Assembly (NCBI GenBank): GCA_002700865.1
Contig: PAFB01000027.1
Span: 1 to 27,183, forward strand
Length of the DNA stretch: 27,183 nt
Reading direction: 5' to 3'
DNA from: Rhodospirillaceae bacterium
Lineage (GTDB): Bacteria; Pseudomonadota; Alphaproteobacteria; UBA7985
In this document: positions 15,815 through 23,982 of the stretch, piece by piece
Numbering within the stretch: position 1 is the first letter of the stretch
Layout of the letters: the number at the start of each line of letters is the position of its first letter
Notes under the pieces: generated by a model
Told to the model about the DNA's origin: nothing
The model's input: the letters and a program-made list of their open reading frames with translations, nothing else
The model's database searches: none
Made by a program: the position numbers and the translations under genes

Positions 15815-16642
15815 ATGCATAAGTTCGCAAATCCAACTCGTTTCATGCGCTGGGCTGAAGCCAGCCAACCTTACCTGCTCGCACTCGGCATCGTTCTGGG
15901 TTTTGGCGGCATGGTATGGGGGCTGACTGTTCCGCCTGACGAGGAAATGCAGGAGTTGATCAAACCCCTGTTCGTGCACGTGCCTTCAGCGGGTTTGTCG
16001 CTGATTGTCTACGGAAGTATGTCGATCGCTGCCTTTGTCGCGCTGGTCTGGCGGCATCCGCTGCCGGAGATTTTCTGTCTGGCCGCAGCGCCGGTCGGGG
16101 CCGTGGTTACGGTCGTGGCGCTGGTCACCGGCGCGCTGTGGGGCAAGCCAACGCTAAACACCTATTGGGACTGGCGCGACCCGCGCATGGTGCTCGAATT
16201 GCTGCTGCTGTTCCAATACCTGATCTATATCGTCCTGGTGCGCGTGCTGTCCCAGCGCGATCCGGCGCTGGGCCGGCGTGTCGGTTCGATCTTTTTGGTG
16301 GCAAGCGTGGTCACTGTGATTCTGTCAAAGTTTGTCACGGAATGGTTTCTGGTCCTGCATCAGGGTTCGAGTGGCGCCAATGTCATCCAGCTGACCGGAA
16401 GGGTTGTACTGAACCTGCTGGGTCAAGGTGAGGACTCCAGCGCAGCGGAGCCCGCCGAAGATGATGGCATTGCTGGGGTCTACGTACCGCCTTTGCTAGT
16501 CACGATGCTGGGAACCTACTTGTTTTATATGGCTATTGGCATCTGGCTGATGCGCTATGAGCTGATCCGCATGCGCCTGCGCTCGCTGCGTCGCAAGCAG
16601 ACCGCAGCGCATGAGTTCCTCGCCGAAGCAACTGGAACCTGA
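15815..16642 (+). CDS. ccmC: Haem-handling membrane protein CcmC
   Basis: Presents haem to CcmE at the periplasmic face of the inner membrane in System I. The 275-residue product is longer than the usual 240-250. The two haem-ligand histidines are kept: H55 in FVHVPSAG and H182 in LHQGSSG. Between them the tryptophan-rich segment reads WGKPTLNTYWDWRDPRM (109-125), where I would expect a WGTWWVWDARLT-like sequence. Residues about 204-218 are an extra acidic loop (GEDSSAAEPAEDDG), probably periplasmic and placed before the last membrane segment. I took ATG 15815; a TTG at 15779 and an ATG at 15845 are alternatives, and none has a strong ribosome site. It leads the ccmC-I arm. Confidence 0.9.
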   Translation: MHKFANPTRFMRWAEASQPYLLALGIVLGFGGMVWGLTVPPDEEMQELIKPLFVHVPSAGLSLIVYGSMSIAAFVALVWRHPLPEIFCLAAAPVGAVVTVVALVTGALWGKPTLNTYWDWRDPRMVLELLLLFQYLIYIVLVRVLSQRDPALGRRVGSIFLVASVVTVILSKFVTEWFLVLHQGSSGANVIQLTGRVVLNLLGQGEDSSAAEPAEDDGIAGVYVPPLLVTMLGTYLFYMAIGIWLMRYELIRMRLRSLRRKQTAAHEFLAEATGT

Positions 16643-16662
16643 GAAACCGGAGCCGATGAATA

Positions 16663-16803
16663 ATGGATGATCGCTTTGTCGCTGTTTGGGGCAGTTATGG
16701 GGCTGCAGCGCTGGCCATGATCGGTGCTCTGGTGGTGGCGCGGCTGGTGCTGAACAAAGTGCGCCGGGAGCTTGAGCAGCTCAAGCAGGACGCCGGGAAA
16801 TGA
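16663..16803 (+). CDS. ccmD: Haem exporter small subunit CcmD
   Basis: A 46-residue protein read directly from the bases. It begins MDDRFVAVWGSYGAAALAMI, has one membrane helix (about 11-30) and ends in a charged, helix-forming tail (about 31-46). This is the standard CcmD plan: the Tyr-Gly-containing start, single helix and basic/acidic cytoplasmic tail. CcmD helps release holo-CcmE from the CcmABC complex. GGAG lies 10 bases before the ATG. Its stop overlaps the ccmE start in an ATGA junction (16800-16803). Confidence 0.9.
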   Translation: MDDRFVAVWGSYGAAALAMIGALVVARLVLNKVRRELEQLKQDAGK

Positions 16804-17225
16804 TGTCCTCTCGGGTTCGGAGCCGGCTGCTTTGGGTGAGCCTTGGTGCGGTCCTCGCCGCAAGTGCGGTGCTGCTGATCGTGTTTGCACTGCCCGGCCA
16901 ACTCAACGCATTCCGCACGCCCTCACAGCTTGCCACGCTGGAGATCCAGCCCGGTAAGACCCTGCGACTGGGCGGGCAAATTGTGCCGGGTTCCTACGCC
17001 ACAGAGGACGGCATCACCCACCTGTTCACGCTCACCGACAAAGAAGGCGGCGTGCAAGTTGTCCGCTACAGCGGCGCCCTGCCTGATTTGTTCCGCGAAG
17101 GGCAGGGGATCATTGCAACCGGCGTGTTGGATGGGCAGGGCGGTTTTGACGCCAAGACGCTGCTTACCAAACACGACGAAGCCTACGTCCCGCGCGAATT
17201 GCGGGATCATGCGAGCGCGCAATGA
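16800..17225 (+). CDS. ccmE: Haem chaperone CcmE
   Basis: A periplasmic, membrane-anchored haem carrier that binds haem covalently and hands it to CcmF. The 141-residue product has an N-terminal anchor (about 9-31), an OB-fold beta domain with LGGQIVPGS and HLFTLTD, and the haem-attachment motif KHDEAYVPRE with H125 and Y129. This is the classic histidine form rather than the cysteine variant. Two ATGs in a row (16800, 16803) allow either start. The first overlaps the ccmD stop, and the ccmE stop overlaps the ccmF start in another ATGA junction. Confidence 0.95.
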   Translation: MMSSRVRSRLLWVSLGAVLAASAVLLIVFALPGQLNAFRTPSQLATLEIQPGKTLRLGGQIVPGSYATEDGITHLFTLTDKEGGVQVVRYSGALPDLFREGQGIIATGVLDGQGGFDAKTLLTKHDEAYVPRELRDHASAQ

Positions 17226-19243
17226 TCGCCGAGTGGGCGCATCTTGCCCTGATCCTCGCGCTGCCGGTCGCAGTCATGCAAGCCCTGAGCGCGCTGAGTC
17301 CGGCGGGGATGCTGGGCTGGTCGGGCGGGTTCCGACAGAATATCGTACGCTGGAGCGCTCTTTTCGGCGCAATCCTGACGTCTCTTGCCTTTCTGGGTTT
17401 GGTTCTCGCGTTCATCAGCGGTGACTTTAGCGTCAAGACCACCTTTGAGCACAGCCACTCGGCCAAGCCCTTGCTCTACAAAATCTCTGGTACGTGGGGA
17501 AACCACGAGGGGTCTATTCTGCTGTGGGTGCTGATTTTGGCGGTGTTTGGTGGGCTTTTGGCTTTGCGCAAGGGCGCAGCGTCGCGTCAGGATTTGCAGG
17601 TGCGGGCGCTGGGTGTGCAGGCGCTGATCGTCATCGCTTTTCTCGCCTTTACCATCTTCACCTCCAACCCCTTTGAACGACTGCTGCCTGCACCGATCGA
17701 GGGGCGCGGCCTGAACCCTTTGCTGCAGGACATCGGCCTCGCGCTGCATCCACCGCTGCTCTACTTCGGCTACGTTGGTTTCTCGATCACGTTTGCGCTG
17801 ACCGTCGCTGCTTTGCTGCGGGGTGAAGCCGATCAGGCTTGGGCACGCATGGTGCGGCCTTGGGCCATGCTGGCGTGGACTGGCCTGACTGCGGGGATCG
17901 CTCTGGGCAGTTGGTGGGCTTACTATGAGCTTGGCTGGGGTGGTTTTTGGGCCTGGGATCCCGTCGAAAACCTGTCTTTTCTGCCTTGGCTCACGGGAAC
18001 AGCCTTGATCCACTCGCTAATGGTCGTGGAAAAATCCGGCGCCTTGCGGGTTTGGACCTTATTTCTGGGCGTTGTGACCTTTGTTCTGGCCATACTGGGC
18101 ACGTTTGTCGTTCGCTCTGGGTTGCTTACGTCGGTGCATGCGTTCGCGGTCGATCCTTCTCGCGGTGTGTTTATCCTCGCTATTCTGGGGCTGGCTGTGA
18201 TTGCCGCTTTTGGGCTGTTCGTCTGGCGCGCACCTCAGTTCAAGCCCGGCGGCGGATTTGCGCCGGTAAGCCGCGAAGGCGCTCTGGTGCTGAACAACCT
18301 GTTCCTCTCTACTGGCGCGGGTGTGGTCTTGCTGGGAACCTTTTTTCCGCTGATCACTGAAGCCTTTGGCCAGCCGCTGACTGTCGGGAAACCCTATTTC
18401 GACGCAACTTTCTTGCCCTTTATGGTGCCGCTGCTTTTGCTGATGGCGCTGGGGCCATTCCTGCCATGGCGGCAGGCTCGATTTGCAGCAGGCAGTGGCG
18501 GGGAAAGTGAGGCGGGCCCGAAACGTCGTCGTCTGCGGTTGCGTCCGGCGCGCGGTCTGCTGACCCTGCTTGTGGTTGCGCTCGGGCTTGCGGCGCTGGT
18601 CATCACGCTGCTGTCGTGGCAATCCCAGCCAAGACTAACGCTCACCATTGCGCTGGCGATGGTTCTGGCCGGTTGGCTGCTTGGTGGCGGGGTTTTGACG
18701 CTGTTGCAACGTGTTCAGGCGAGCGGCAGTCTCGCCAAAGTGACGCTTTTAGGCTGGGCCGTGTCCCTTGCGCACGCCGGACTTGGTATTGCCGTGTTCG
18801 GGCTAATCGCCGGTTCCGCCATGGTGCAGGAGCGCACGGTCAACCTGAAACCCGGTGACGAGGCCGAAGTCGGCCACCTGACCTTCCGGCTTGAAGGGGT
18901 GAGAGAAACCCAGGTCGATCCTGCAGCAGGCCGCAACTATATCTCCGCCTTTGCCGACTTAGCCGTGCTGGACCGTCAGGGCGGCGTGCAAATGATATTG
19001 TCGCCTGAACGGCGCTTCTATCCCATCCGCCAGGACAGCACGACCGAAGCTGCCATCCACGTTACCTGGCTGGGCGATATTTTCCTCGCGTTTAACACGC
19101 AAGCACCGGACGGGGGCTTTATCGTGTCGCTTAGTTGGCGTCCGCTGATCCCGTGGCTGTACTTTGGCTGTTTTCTGATGGTTGTTGGCGGGGTTTGTGG
19201 CGTGCTGGGGTCGTGGCGGCGTTTGGCTAGGATGAGTTCATGA
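17222..19243 (+). CDS. ccmF: Cytochrome c haem lyase subunit CcmF
   Basis: The large multi-spanning inner-membrane protein that ligates haem from CcmE to apocytochrome c. It is 673 residues with more than a dozen hydrophobic segments. The WWD domain, around residues 230-258, reads GSWWAYYELGWGGFWAWDPVE (split here as GSWWAYYEL and GWGGFWAWDPVEN), the hallmark of the family, and GTWGNHEGSILLW near residue 90 is also typical. The C-terminal soluble part (about 545-645) matches the CcmF periplasmic domain. The charged stretch near 421-440 (GPKRRRLRLRPARG) should be a cytoplasmic loop. The start and stop overlap ccmE and ccmG, so translation is tightly coupled. Confidence 0.96.
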   Translation: MIAEWAHLALILALPVAVMQALSALSPAGMLGWSGGFRQNIVRWSALFGAILTSLAFLGLVLAFISGDFSVKTTFEHSHSAKPLLYKISGTWGNHEGSILLWVLILAVFGGLLALRKGAASRQDLQVRALGVQALIVIAFLAFTIFTSNPFERLLPAPIEGRGLNPLLQDIGLALHPPLLYFGYVGFSITFALTVAALLRGEADQAWARMVRPWAMLAWTGLTAGIALGSWWAYYELGWGGFWAWDPVENLSFLPWLTGTALIHSLMVVEKSGALRVWTLFLGVVTFVLAILGTFVVRSGLLTSVHAFAVDPSRGVFILAILGLAVIAAFGLFVWRAPQFKPGGGFAPVSREGALVLNNLFLSTGAGVVLLGTFFPLITEAFGQPLTVGKPYFDATFLPFMVPLLLLMALGPFLPWRQARFAAGSGGESEAGPKRRRLRLRPARGLLTLLVVALGLAALVITLLSWQSQPRLTLTIALAMVLAGWLLGGGVLTLLQRVQASGSLAKVTLLGWAVSLAHAGLGIAVFGLIAGSAMVQERTVNLKPGDEAEVGHLTFRLEGVRETQVDPAAGRNYISAFADLAVLDRQGGVQMILSPERRFYPIRQDSTTEAAIHVTWLGDIFLAFNTQAPDGGFIVSLSWRPLIPWLYFGCFLMVVGGVCGVLGSWRRLARMSS

Positions 19244-19803
19244 ACACCAACTTTCTTCGCATGGCGATCTTCGTTCTGGGCGCAGTTGCAATAGTGCTGG
19301 TTGGTACGCTGCTATGGTTCGGCCTGAGCTCGCAACGCAATCCGGCGGACTTTCCAACCTCAACCAGTATTCAGCCAGATTTCAGCGCTTTTGGTCAGGG
19401 AAGGGCTTTGCCGGGCTTTGAAGACTTCAGTGACATCGCAGCGGTTCGGGCTGGGGTCGAGGGGCCGTTTGTGGTCAATTTCTTTGCCAGTTGGTGTCAG
19501 CCGTGTCGGCTGGAACATCCATATTTGCTTGAATTCGGCGCTGCTAACCCAGGCCGTCTCATCGGCCTTGCCTACCGCGACGACCCCATCAATGCCGCCA
19601 CCTATCTGACCACTGATGGTAATCCCTATGCCGCAGTTTTGGCAGATACCGACAGCCTGAACGCCCTCAATTTTGGCTTGACCGGGGTGCCGGAAACATA
19701 CGTTTTCAGCGCGGACGGTAACTTGCTGTTTCGTTCGCCCGGCCCTCTGATTGGCGCGCTGAAGTCGCAGTTCATTGACGCGTGGGCGGCGGCGCAAAAA
19801 TGA
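19240..19803 (+). CDS. ccmG: Thiol:disulfide interchange protein CcmG/DsbE
   Basis: A membrane-anchored periplasmic thioredoxin-fold protein that keeps the haem-binding cysteines of apocytochrome c reduced. The 187-residue product has an N-terminal anchor (about 8-28), the active site FFASWCQPCRLEHP with C86 and C89, and the TGVPETYVF cis-proline stretch (about 148-156) that is normal for DsbE. The region GLAYRDDP replaces the more usual GVNYKD-like segment. The ATG at 19240 overlaps the ccmF stop, and the stop overlaps the ccmH start. Confidence 0.94.
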   Translation: MNTNFLRMAIFVLGAVAIVLVGTLLWFGLSSQRNPADFPTSTSIQPDFSAFGQGRALPGFEDFSDIAAVRAGVEGPFVVNFFASWCQPCRLEHPYLLEFGAANPGRLIGLAYRDDPINAATYLTTDGNPYAAVLADTDSLNALNFGLTGVPETYVFSADGNLLFRSPGPLIGALKSQFIDAWAAAQK

Positions 19804-20213
19804 TGACCAACCAGACACGCCCTATTCTTGCTCTGCTGTGCCTCGCCGTTCTGACGTCGCTGATGACGAGCTTTGCCTCAGCGCAAACGGTCAACGAGAT
19901 ACGCGCCAAGGCCCTCTATACGGAGCTGCGCTGTGTGGTGTGCGCCGGGCAGGCGATCGCGGAATCCAATGCAGAGTTGGCGCAGGACATGCGGGCGCAA
20001 GTCACCGTTTTGATTGCCGCGAACAAGTCAGACGCCGAAATCCGCGATTGGTTCGTTACCCGCTACGGCGATGCTGTCCTAATGAACCCACCACTCAAGC
20101 CATTGACGCTTGCCCTGTGGTTCGGGCCGCTGCTCATCTTTGTCCTTGGTGCCGGCATTACGGGGCTGGTGATGATGCGCGCGCAGTCGCGCTTGGTTGA
20201 GAAGGAGCGCTGA
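19800..20213 (+). CDS. ccmH: CcmH, apocytochrome thiol-reducing subunit
   Basis: A periplasmic-facing protein of the haem lyase complex with an LRCxxC redox motif, here LRCVVCAG (43-50; C45, C48), followed by ESNAELAQDMR. The product is 137 residues. The first about 28 residues are a signal peptide ending in ASA, and a C-terminal membrane anchor spans about 100-122. It is the short form, with the CcmI TPR part encoded separately next door. The G/H junction repeats the AAATGATG arrangement seen at the D/E junction, giving two possible adjacent ATG starts (19800, 19803). Confidence 0.94.
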   Translation: MMTNQTRPILALLCLAVLTSLMTSFASAQTVNEIRAKALYTELRCVVCAGQAIAESNAELAQDMRAQVTVLIAANKSDAEIRDWFVTRYGDAVLMNPPLKPLTLALWFGPLLIFVLGAGITGLVMMRAQSRLVEKER

Positions 20214-20216
20214 GGG

Positions 20217-20750
20217 GTGCGGACTTTGGGGCTGATGGTCATTGCGGTGCTGTTTACCGGCCTTGCGACCTACATGACAGTTGGAAACCCACGCTTGCTG
20301 GTGACTGCGGTGCCAAAGATGGCACCACAAGGCGACAGCAGTGCCCCCGACCCTAACCGCGTCGCCGCCTTGGCGGAGCAGATGCAGGGTGCGGATCAGG
20401 CACAGGTGGAGGGCACCATCGCGGGCATGGTGGCGGGCTTGCGCGCGCGGCTGGAAGCGGAAGGCGGTACGGCGGCAGAGTGGGACCGGCTGGTCCGTTC
20501 CTATGCAACGCTTGAGGACATCAATGGTCTTGCCTTCGCCGTGGAGGGATTACTCGGCGTTGATCCGCAAAATCCGCAGGCTCTGATACTGGCCGGTCAG
20601 ATCGCAACCGAGCGCGGAGATCGGGCGGGAGCCAAGGCTTATTTCATGCGCCTGCTGCCGCTTATCGACCCGGAACACCCCCGCTTTGAGCAAATCCGCA
20701 GCTTGATTGAGACCTTCGATGCGGATGAGTCGACTTCCAGCGAAAACTAG
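20217..20750 (+). CDS. ccmI: CcmI-like TPR protein, reduced form
   Basis: The apocytochrome c chaperone subunit of the haem lyase complex. The 177-residue product has one N-terminal membrane segment (about 5-22) and then a TPR-like helical region from about 45 to 165, with WDRLVRSYATLEDINGLAFA and DPQNPQALILAGQIATERGD marking the repeats. Typical CcmI proteins have two membrane helices with a long cytoplasmic loop before the TPR domain; that part is missing here. The start is GTG 20217, with AAGGAG (20202-20207) 9 bases upstream; an ATG at 20235 is possible. It is the last gene of the ccm arm. Confidence 0.85.
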   Translation: MRTLGLMVIAVLFTGLATYMTVGNPRLLVTAVPKMAPQGDSSAPDPNRVAALAEQMQGADQAQVEGTIAGMVAGLRARLEAEGGTAAEWDRLVRSYATLEDINGLAFAVEGLLGVDPQNPQALILAGQIATERGDRAGAKAYFMRLLPLIDPEHPRFEQIRSLIETFDADESTSSEN

Positions 20751-20935
20751 AACATTAGAAGCCCCTAATAGAAACGGAAACGCGAGTTGGTCTGACCACC
20801 CAGAGTCGTGGCTTGGCCTCGGGGGAGTTCATAGCAAGAACAGAGTGAAAACCTGCGTTGAGATGTTCGTTTCACCTTCAGCTATGCGCATATGGCGATT
20901 TGTTTTCAGACACTTAGCGTGCAACGGTCATTCTC
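20751..20935. other. Gap between ccmI and the DMT transporter gene
   Basis: It contains a weak inverted repeat ATTAG-N6-CTAAT (20754-20769) just after the ccmI stop, which may serve as a poor terminator. A GTGAAA-N19-TTTCAC inverted repeat follows (20845-20850 with 20870-20875). The self-complementary octamer ATGCGCAT occurs at 20884-20891 and again across the transporter start codon at 20936-20943. No obvious promoter hexamers or RNA gene were found. Confidence 0.3.
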
Positions 20936-21850
20936 ATGCGCATTGATGCTTCCACCGCTCATCTGGCAACAACTGCCAATCCTCGACCTCTTCAAGGGAT
21001 CGCCTGGACCTTGCAGGCTTCGGCGACGTATGGCCTGTTGTTCATCTTTCCAAACCTGTGGGGCGAGCAAATGAGCCCCTGGCAGTTGGCCTGGTTCCGC
21101 TTTCTCGGCGGGCTGGTTTCCATCCTGCCTTTGGCGGTTTGGTTTGCGGCGACAGGGCAGGCGAAGCGTCTGCTGCCGACGCCTGGACTCATCGGTTGGC
21201 ATGCCCTGCGTTCCGCCTTTGGGGTGGCGACGTTCACGTGCTCCGTTGTGGCCATCTTGCACATTGATCAAGCCAATGCCTCGGCAATCACCATGACCTC
21301 CGGCGTCTTCACCGTGGCAATGGCGATTGTGCTTTTGGGAGAGCGGCCCAGTGCGATGGTCTTGCTCGCAGGGTTGATCGCGCTGGCCGGCGGGGTGGTG
21401 GCAGCAGAGCCAAACTTTGCTCAGGTGAACCAGTTCCTCTCCGTTGGCGCGCTCGCTGCTTTTGGTGCGGCCTTTACGCTGGGGATACAGTTCACCATCC
21501 TCAAGTTCATCACAGACCGGGACAGCACCTTTATTCTGGTCGTCACCATGTCCTTTTTCGGCACCATTTATCTGGCGCCCATGGCTTTCCTGAATTGGAC
21601 GCCAATGAGTTGGTTTCAGGTTGTGGTGTTTCTAAGCATGGGGTTGCTGGCCAATATCGGGCAACTGGGGAACGTCATGGCCTTTCGCAATGCCTCCGCC
21701 AGCTTCATTGCGCCGGTAAAGTACACAGGCATCGTGATGACCACGATTTGGGCTTTCCTGTTTTTGGGGCAGGTGCCAACGCTGATGTTCTGGATCGGGG
21801 CTGGTTTGATTACCGTTGGCGGGTTGCTGCTCACACGGTCAAGGCAGTAA
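20936..21850 (+). CDS. EamA/DMT-superfamily transporter
   Basis: An inner-membrane carrier of the drug/metabolite transporter superfamily, 304 residues, about ten hydrophobic segments arranged as two EamA halves (about 20-150 and 160-300). The first half has NLWGEQMSPWQLAWFRFLGG and SAITMTSGVFTVAMAIVLLGE, the latter being the usual end of an EamA unit. The second half ends TTIWAFLFLGQVPTLMFWIGAG. Substrate cannot be inferred: members carry amino acids, nucleobases, nucleotide sugars or amines. The ATG at 20936 lacks a clear ribosome site. The gene ends in a hairpin shared with the convergent galactoside operon. Confidence 0.88.
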   Translation: MRIDASTAHLATTANPRPLQGIAWTLQASATYGLLFIFPNLWGEQMSPWQLAWFRFLGGLVSILPLAVWFAATGQAKRLLPTPGLIGWHALRSAFGVATFTCSVVAILHIDQANASAITMTSGVFTVAMAIVLLGERPSAMVLLAGLIALAGGVVAAEPNFAQVNQFLSVGALAAFGAAFTLGIQFTILKFITDRDSTFILVVTMSFFGTIYLAPMAFLNWTPMSWFQVVVFLSMGLLANIGQLGNVMAFRNASASFIAPVKYTGIVMTTIWAFLFLGQVPTLMFWIGAGLITVGGLLLTRSRQ

Positions 21851-21866
21851 CCGGGGCTACTGCCTT
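21841..21866. terminator. Bidirectional hairpin between DMT transporter and GH42 genes
   Basis: AAGGCAGTA (21841-21849) and TACTGCCTT (21858-21866) form a perfect 9-base-pair stem around an 8-base G/C-rich loop. The left arm contains most of the transporter stop codon. Both strands end in a short T tract (three T on plus), so it can plausibly terminate the two converging transcripts. Confidence 0.6.
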
Positions 21867-21881
21867 TGCGAAACAGGGTCT

Positions 21882-23957
21882 TCAGCTGTCAGCAAAGACG
21901 CTGACGGTGTAAGGCTGAACGCTGGTGCCTTCGCCGACAATCGCGCCGCCTCGCAGACCCAAAACGCTGGCGTCAAAGGGCTCAGGGCCGAAATTCATGA
22001 CGTAAAGCCGCCCATCCGAGCGGCGGGTGCGGATGTCTTCGGGCAGTTCATCTGCGGCAATCATCGCTCTATCGAAAATCGGCTCCAGAATGGCTTTCAT
22101 GCCCTCATAGTCCGGGTCAAAAGCAAGGTAGTGGATGTTGCCCTGACGCACGATCGCCGCGTCGAGGCCGGAGGGCTCAAACTGGCCGGGATTGAACTGC
22201 GCAAGGATCTCCAGCGGCGGTTCGTTGGAACCGGGCTCAGCCAGCCCCATAACGCGCAGATGCTCCACCCAGGACTTCGCGGCTACGGTTGTTCCGTCGA
22301 TATCGACGTCGATGCGTTGGGTCGGGCGCAAGGTTTCGGTACGGTCGAGGAACAGGTCGTCGAGCAAGGGTTCAACAGGGGCGCCTTCTTCGCAGACCAT
22401 AGGCTGAGGCAGCCAATTCAGCGTGCCATCCCGCGAACCCGCGCGCACACCAAAAATCGCTGGCGCGCCGGTTTGGCGAATGAAATCTACCATGTCTGCA
22501 TCCAGTACGGGCGCGCTGGGGATGATGTAGGCCGGCAAGACGGCCATCCGCGCCGGCGATATAAACTCAACATTGAGGCCCAGCCGACGCAGGCAGTGAT
22601 ACCATGCGAAAGTCGTGGCAATCGCGTTCTGATCATCACCCTGCCGCAAAGCTTCGTAGGTAAAGGCCGCGTCCCAGTCAAAGTACAGCCCGACGGTATT
22701 GCTCGGATCACCGTTGGAGGCGTCGTTCACGTCGGAAAAGCTGAGTTTGGGGAGGTCATCCCGCAGCGACTCAATTTCCAGGCTCGCCCGGTCCGGGGTG
22801 CCATCGGGACGGTTGAGGCCGGTGTGATAGGTCTCCTGCGCCCACTGAGCCTGCCGCCAGCGGAAATAGGAGACCACTTCAGCACCGTGCGCGATGGCTT
22901 CCAGAGTCCAGAACCGCACGGCACCATCCACAGGCGCGGGGTTCCAGGCGGCCCAGTTCACCGGTCCGGGCTGCTGCTCCATCACCCATAGTCGGCCTGT
23001 GCGGGACATGTCGCGGTAAAGATCGTGGTGAAAGGCCACCAAATCGGGGTGGCCAATGCGCATATAGCGGTCGATCAGGGCGTCACCGCCCAGCGATAGA
23101 CGCGACCCGAACTTTTCCAGAAAGCCCAGCGGGTAGGAATCCCAGCTCGCAAAGTCCAGATCCGCGCTCACGTCCCAATGGTTGAAGCCCATCTCAGCAA
23201 CCATAAAGTTGTGCGTGATGAACATATCGTCCCGGCTGCCCGCGCGCAGAATATCGCATTGTTCACGGTTGAACTCTGCGGTCATGTCGCTGAAAAACCG
23301 GCGGAAATCGAGCCAGTGGGCTGGCGCAGGGTCAGCGGTCAGGCGGTTGGGTAGATCCACTTCGTCGAAGCTGCGGTAGGTCATGGACCAGAACACAGTT
23401 CCCCATTGCGCATTGAGCGCATTGATGTCGCCATAGACCTTCGCCAGCCAAAGCCGGAAGGCGTCCCGGTCTTCCGGGCCGTAAGAGAGGGTGCTGTCGT
23501 GGCACGAGTATTCGTTGTCCGTCTGCCAGCCGATGATGTGTGGGTTCTTGCCGTAGCGATCGGCCAGAGCGTGGGTGATCCGGCGCGATTGCTCGCGGTA
23601 AGTCCGCGACGCGACAGAGCAGTGGCGGCGTGACCCGTGCTTTTCCGGCAATCCGTCCTCGGAATGTCGCAAGGTGCTTGGCAGCGCGTCAGTCAGCCAC
23701 TTGGGCGGGGTCGGTGTGGGCGTGCACAGCACCACGCTCAGACCCGCATTCCCCAGCGTCTCAAGCGCGCGATCCAGCCAGCCCCACGTATAGACCCCCG
23801 GCTCGGGCTCCATCTTCGCCCAGGCAAACTCGCCAATGCGGACCGTGGAAAGGCCCAATTCCTTCATCCGCGCGGCATCGGCTTCCCACGTGTCTTCCGG
23901 CCAGTGCTCGGGATAGTAGCAGACACCCAGGCGCGGATGATTTTCGGGCTGATACAT
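21882..23957 (-). CDS. Beta-galactosidase, glycoside hydrolase family 42
   Basis: Hydrolyses terminal beta-galactosides by a retaining mechanism. The 691-residue product is the normal GH42 length. It begins LGVCYYPEHWPEDTW (10-24), the family's TIM-barrel start. The acid/base residue is E149 in GWQTDNEYSCH and the nucleophile is E327 in WVMEQQPGPVNW. The barrel, trimerisation and C-terminal beta domains follow in order. There is no signal peptide, so the substrate must be imported first. The ATG at 23957 is chosen because AGGAGA lies 9 bases upstream; a longer reading would run into the permease gene. It is the last gene of galT-galK-permease-GH42, and its product, galactose, feeds GalK. Confidence 0.95.
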   Translation of the reverse strand: MYQPENHPRLGVCYYPEHWPEDTWEADAARMKELGLSTVRIGEFAWAKMEPEPGVYTWGWLDRALETLGNAGLSVVLCTPTPTPPKWLTDALPSTLRHSEDGLPEKHGSRRHCSVASRTYREQSRRITHALADRYGKNPHIIGWQTDNEYSCHDSTLSYGPEDRDAFRLWLAKVYGDINALNAQWGTVFWSMTYRSFDEVDLPNRLTADPAPAHWLDFRRFFSDMTAEFNREQCDILRAGSRDDMFITHNFMVAEMGFNHWDVSADLDFASWDSYPLGFLEKFGSRLSLGGDALIDRYMRIGHPDLVAFHHDLYRDMSRTGRLWVMEQQPGPVNWAAWNPAPVDGAVRFWTLEAIAHGAEVVSYFRWRQAQWAQETYHTGLNRPDGTPDRASLEIESLRDDLPKLSFSDVNDASNGDPSNTVGLYFDWDAAFTYEALRQGDDQNAIATTFAWYHCLRRLGLNVEFISPARMAVLPAYIIPSAPVLDADMVDFIRQTGAPAIFGVRAGSRDGTLNWLPQPMVCEEGAPVEPLLDDLFLDRTETLRPTQRIDVDIDGTTVAAKSWVEHLRVMGLAEPGSNEPPLEILAQFNPGQFEPSGLDAAIVRQGNIHYLAFDPDYEGMKAILEPIFDRAMIAADELPEDIRTRRSDGRLYVMNFGPEPFDASVLGLRGGAIVGEGTSVQPYTVSVFADS

Positions 23958-23982
23958 GGTGAAAACTCTCCTGAACCGCTGA

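Noticed and set aside
17207..18622. Minus-strand open frames of 268 and 187 codons
   Set aside because: Rich in Arg, Gln, Pro and His, typical of the antisense of a hydrophobic gene; ccmF accounts for the region.
21816..22991. Plus-strand 391-codon open frame
   Set aside because: Antisense to the GH42 beta-galactosidase and crosses the terminator hairpin; no domain seen.
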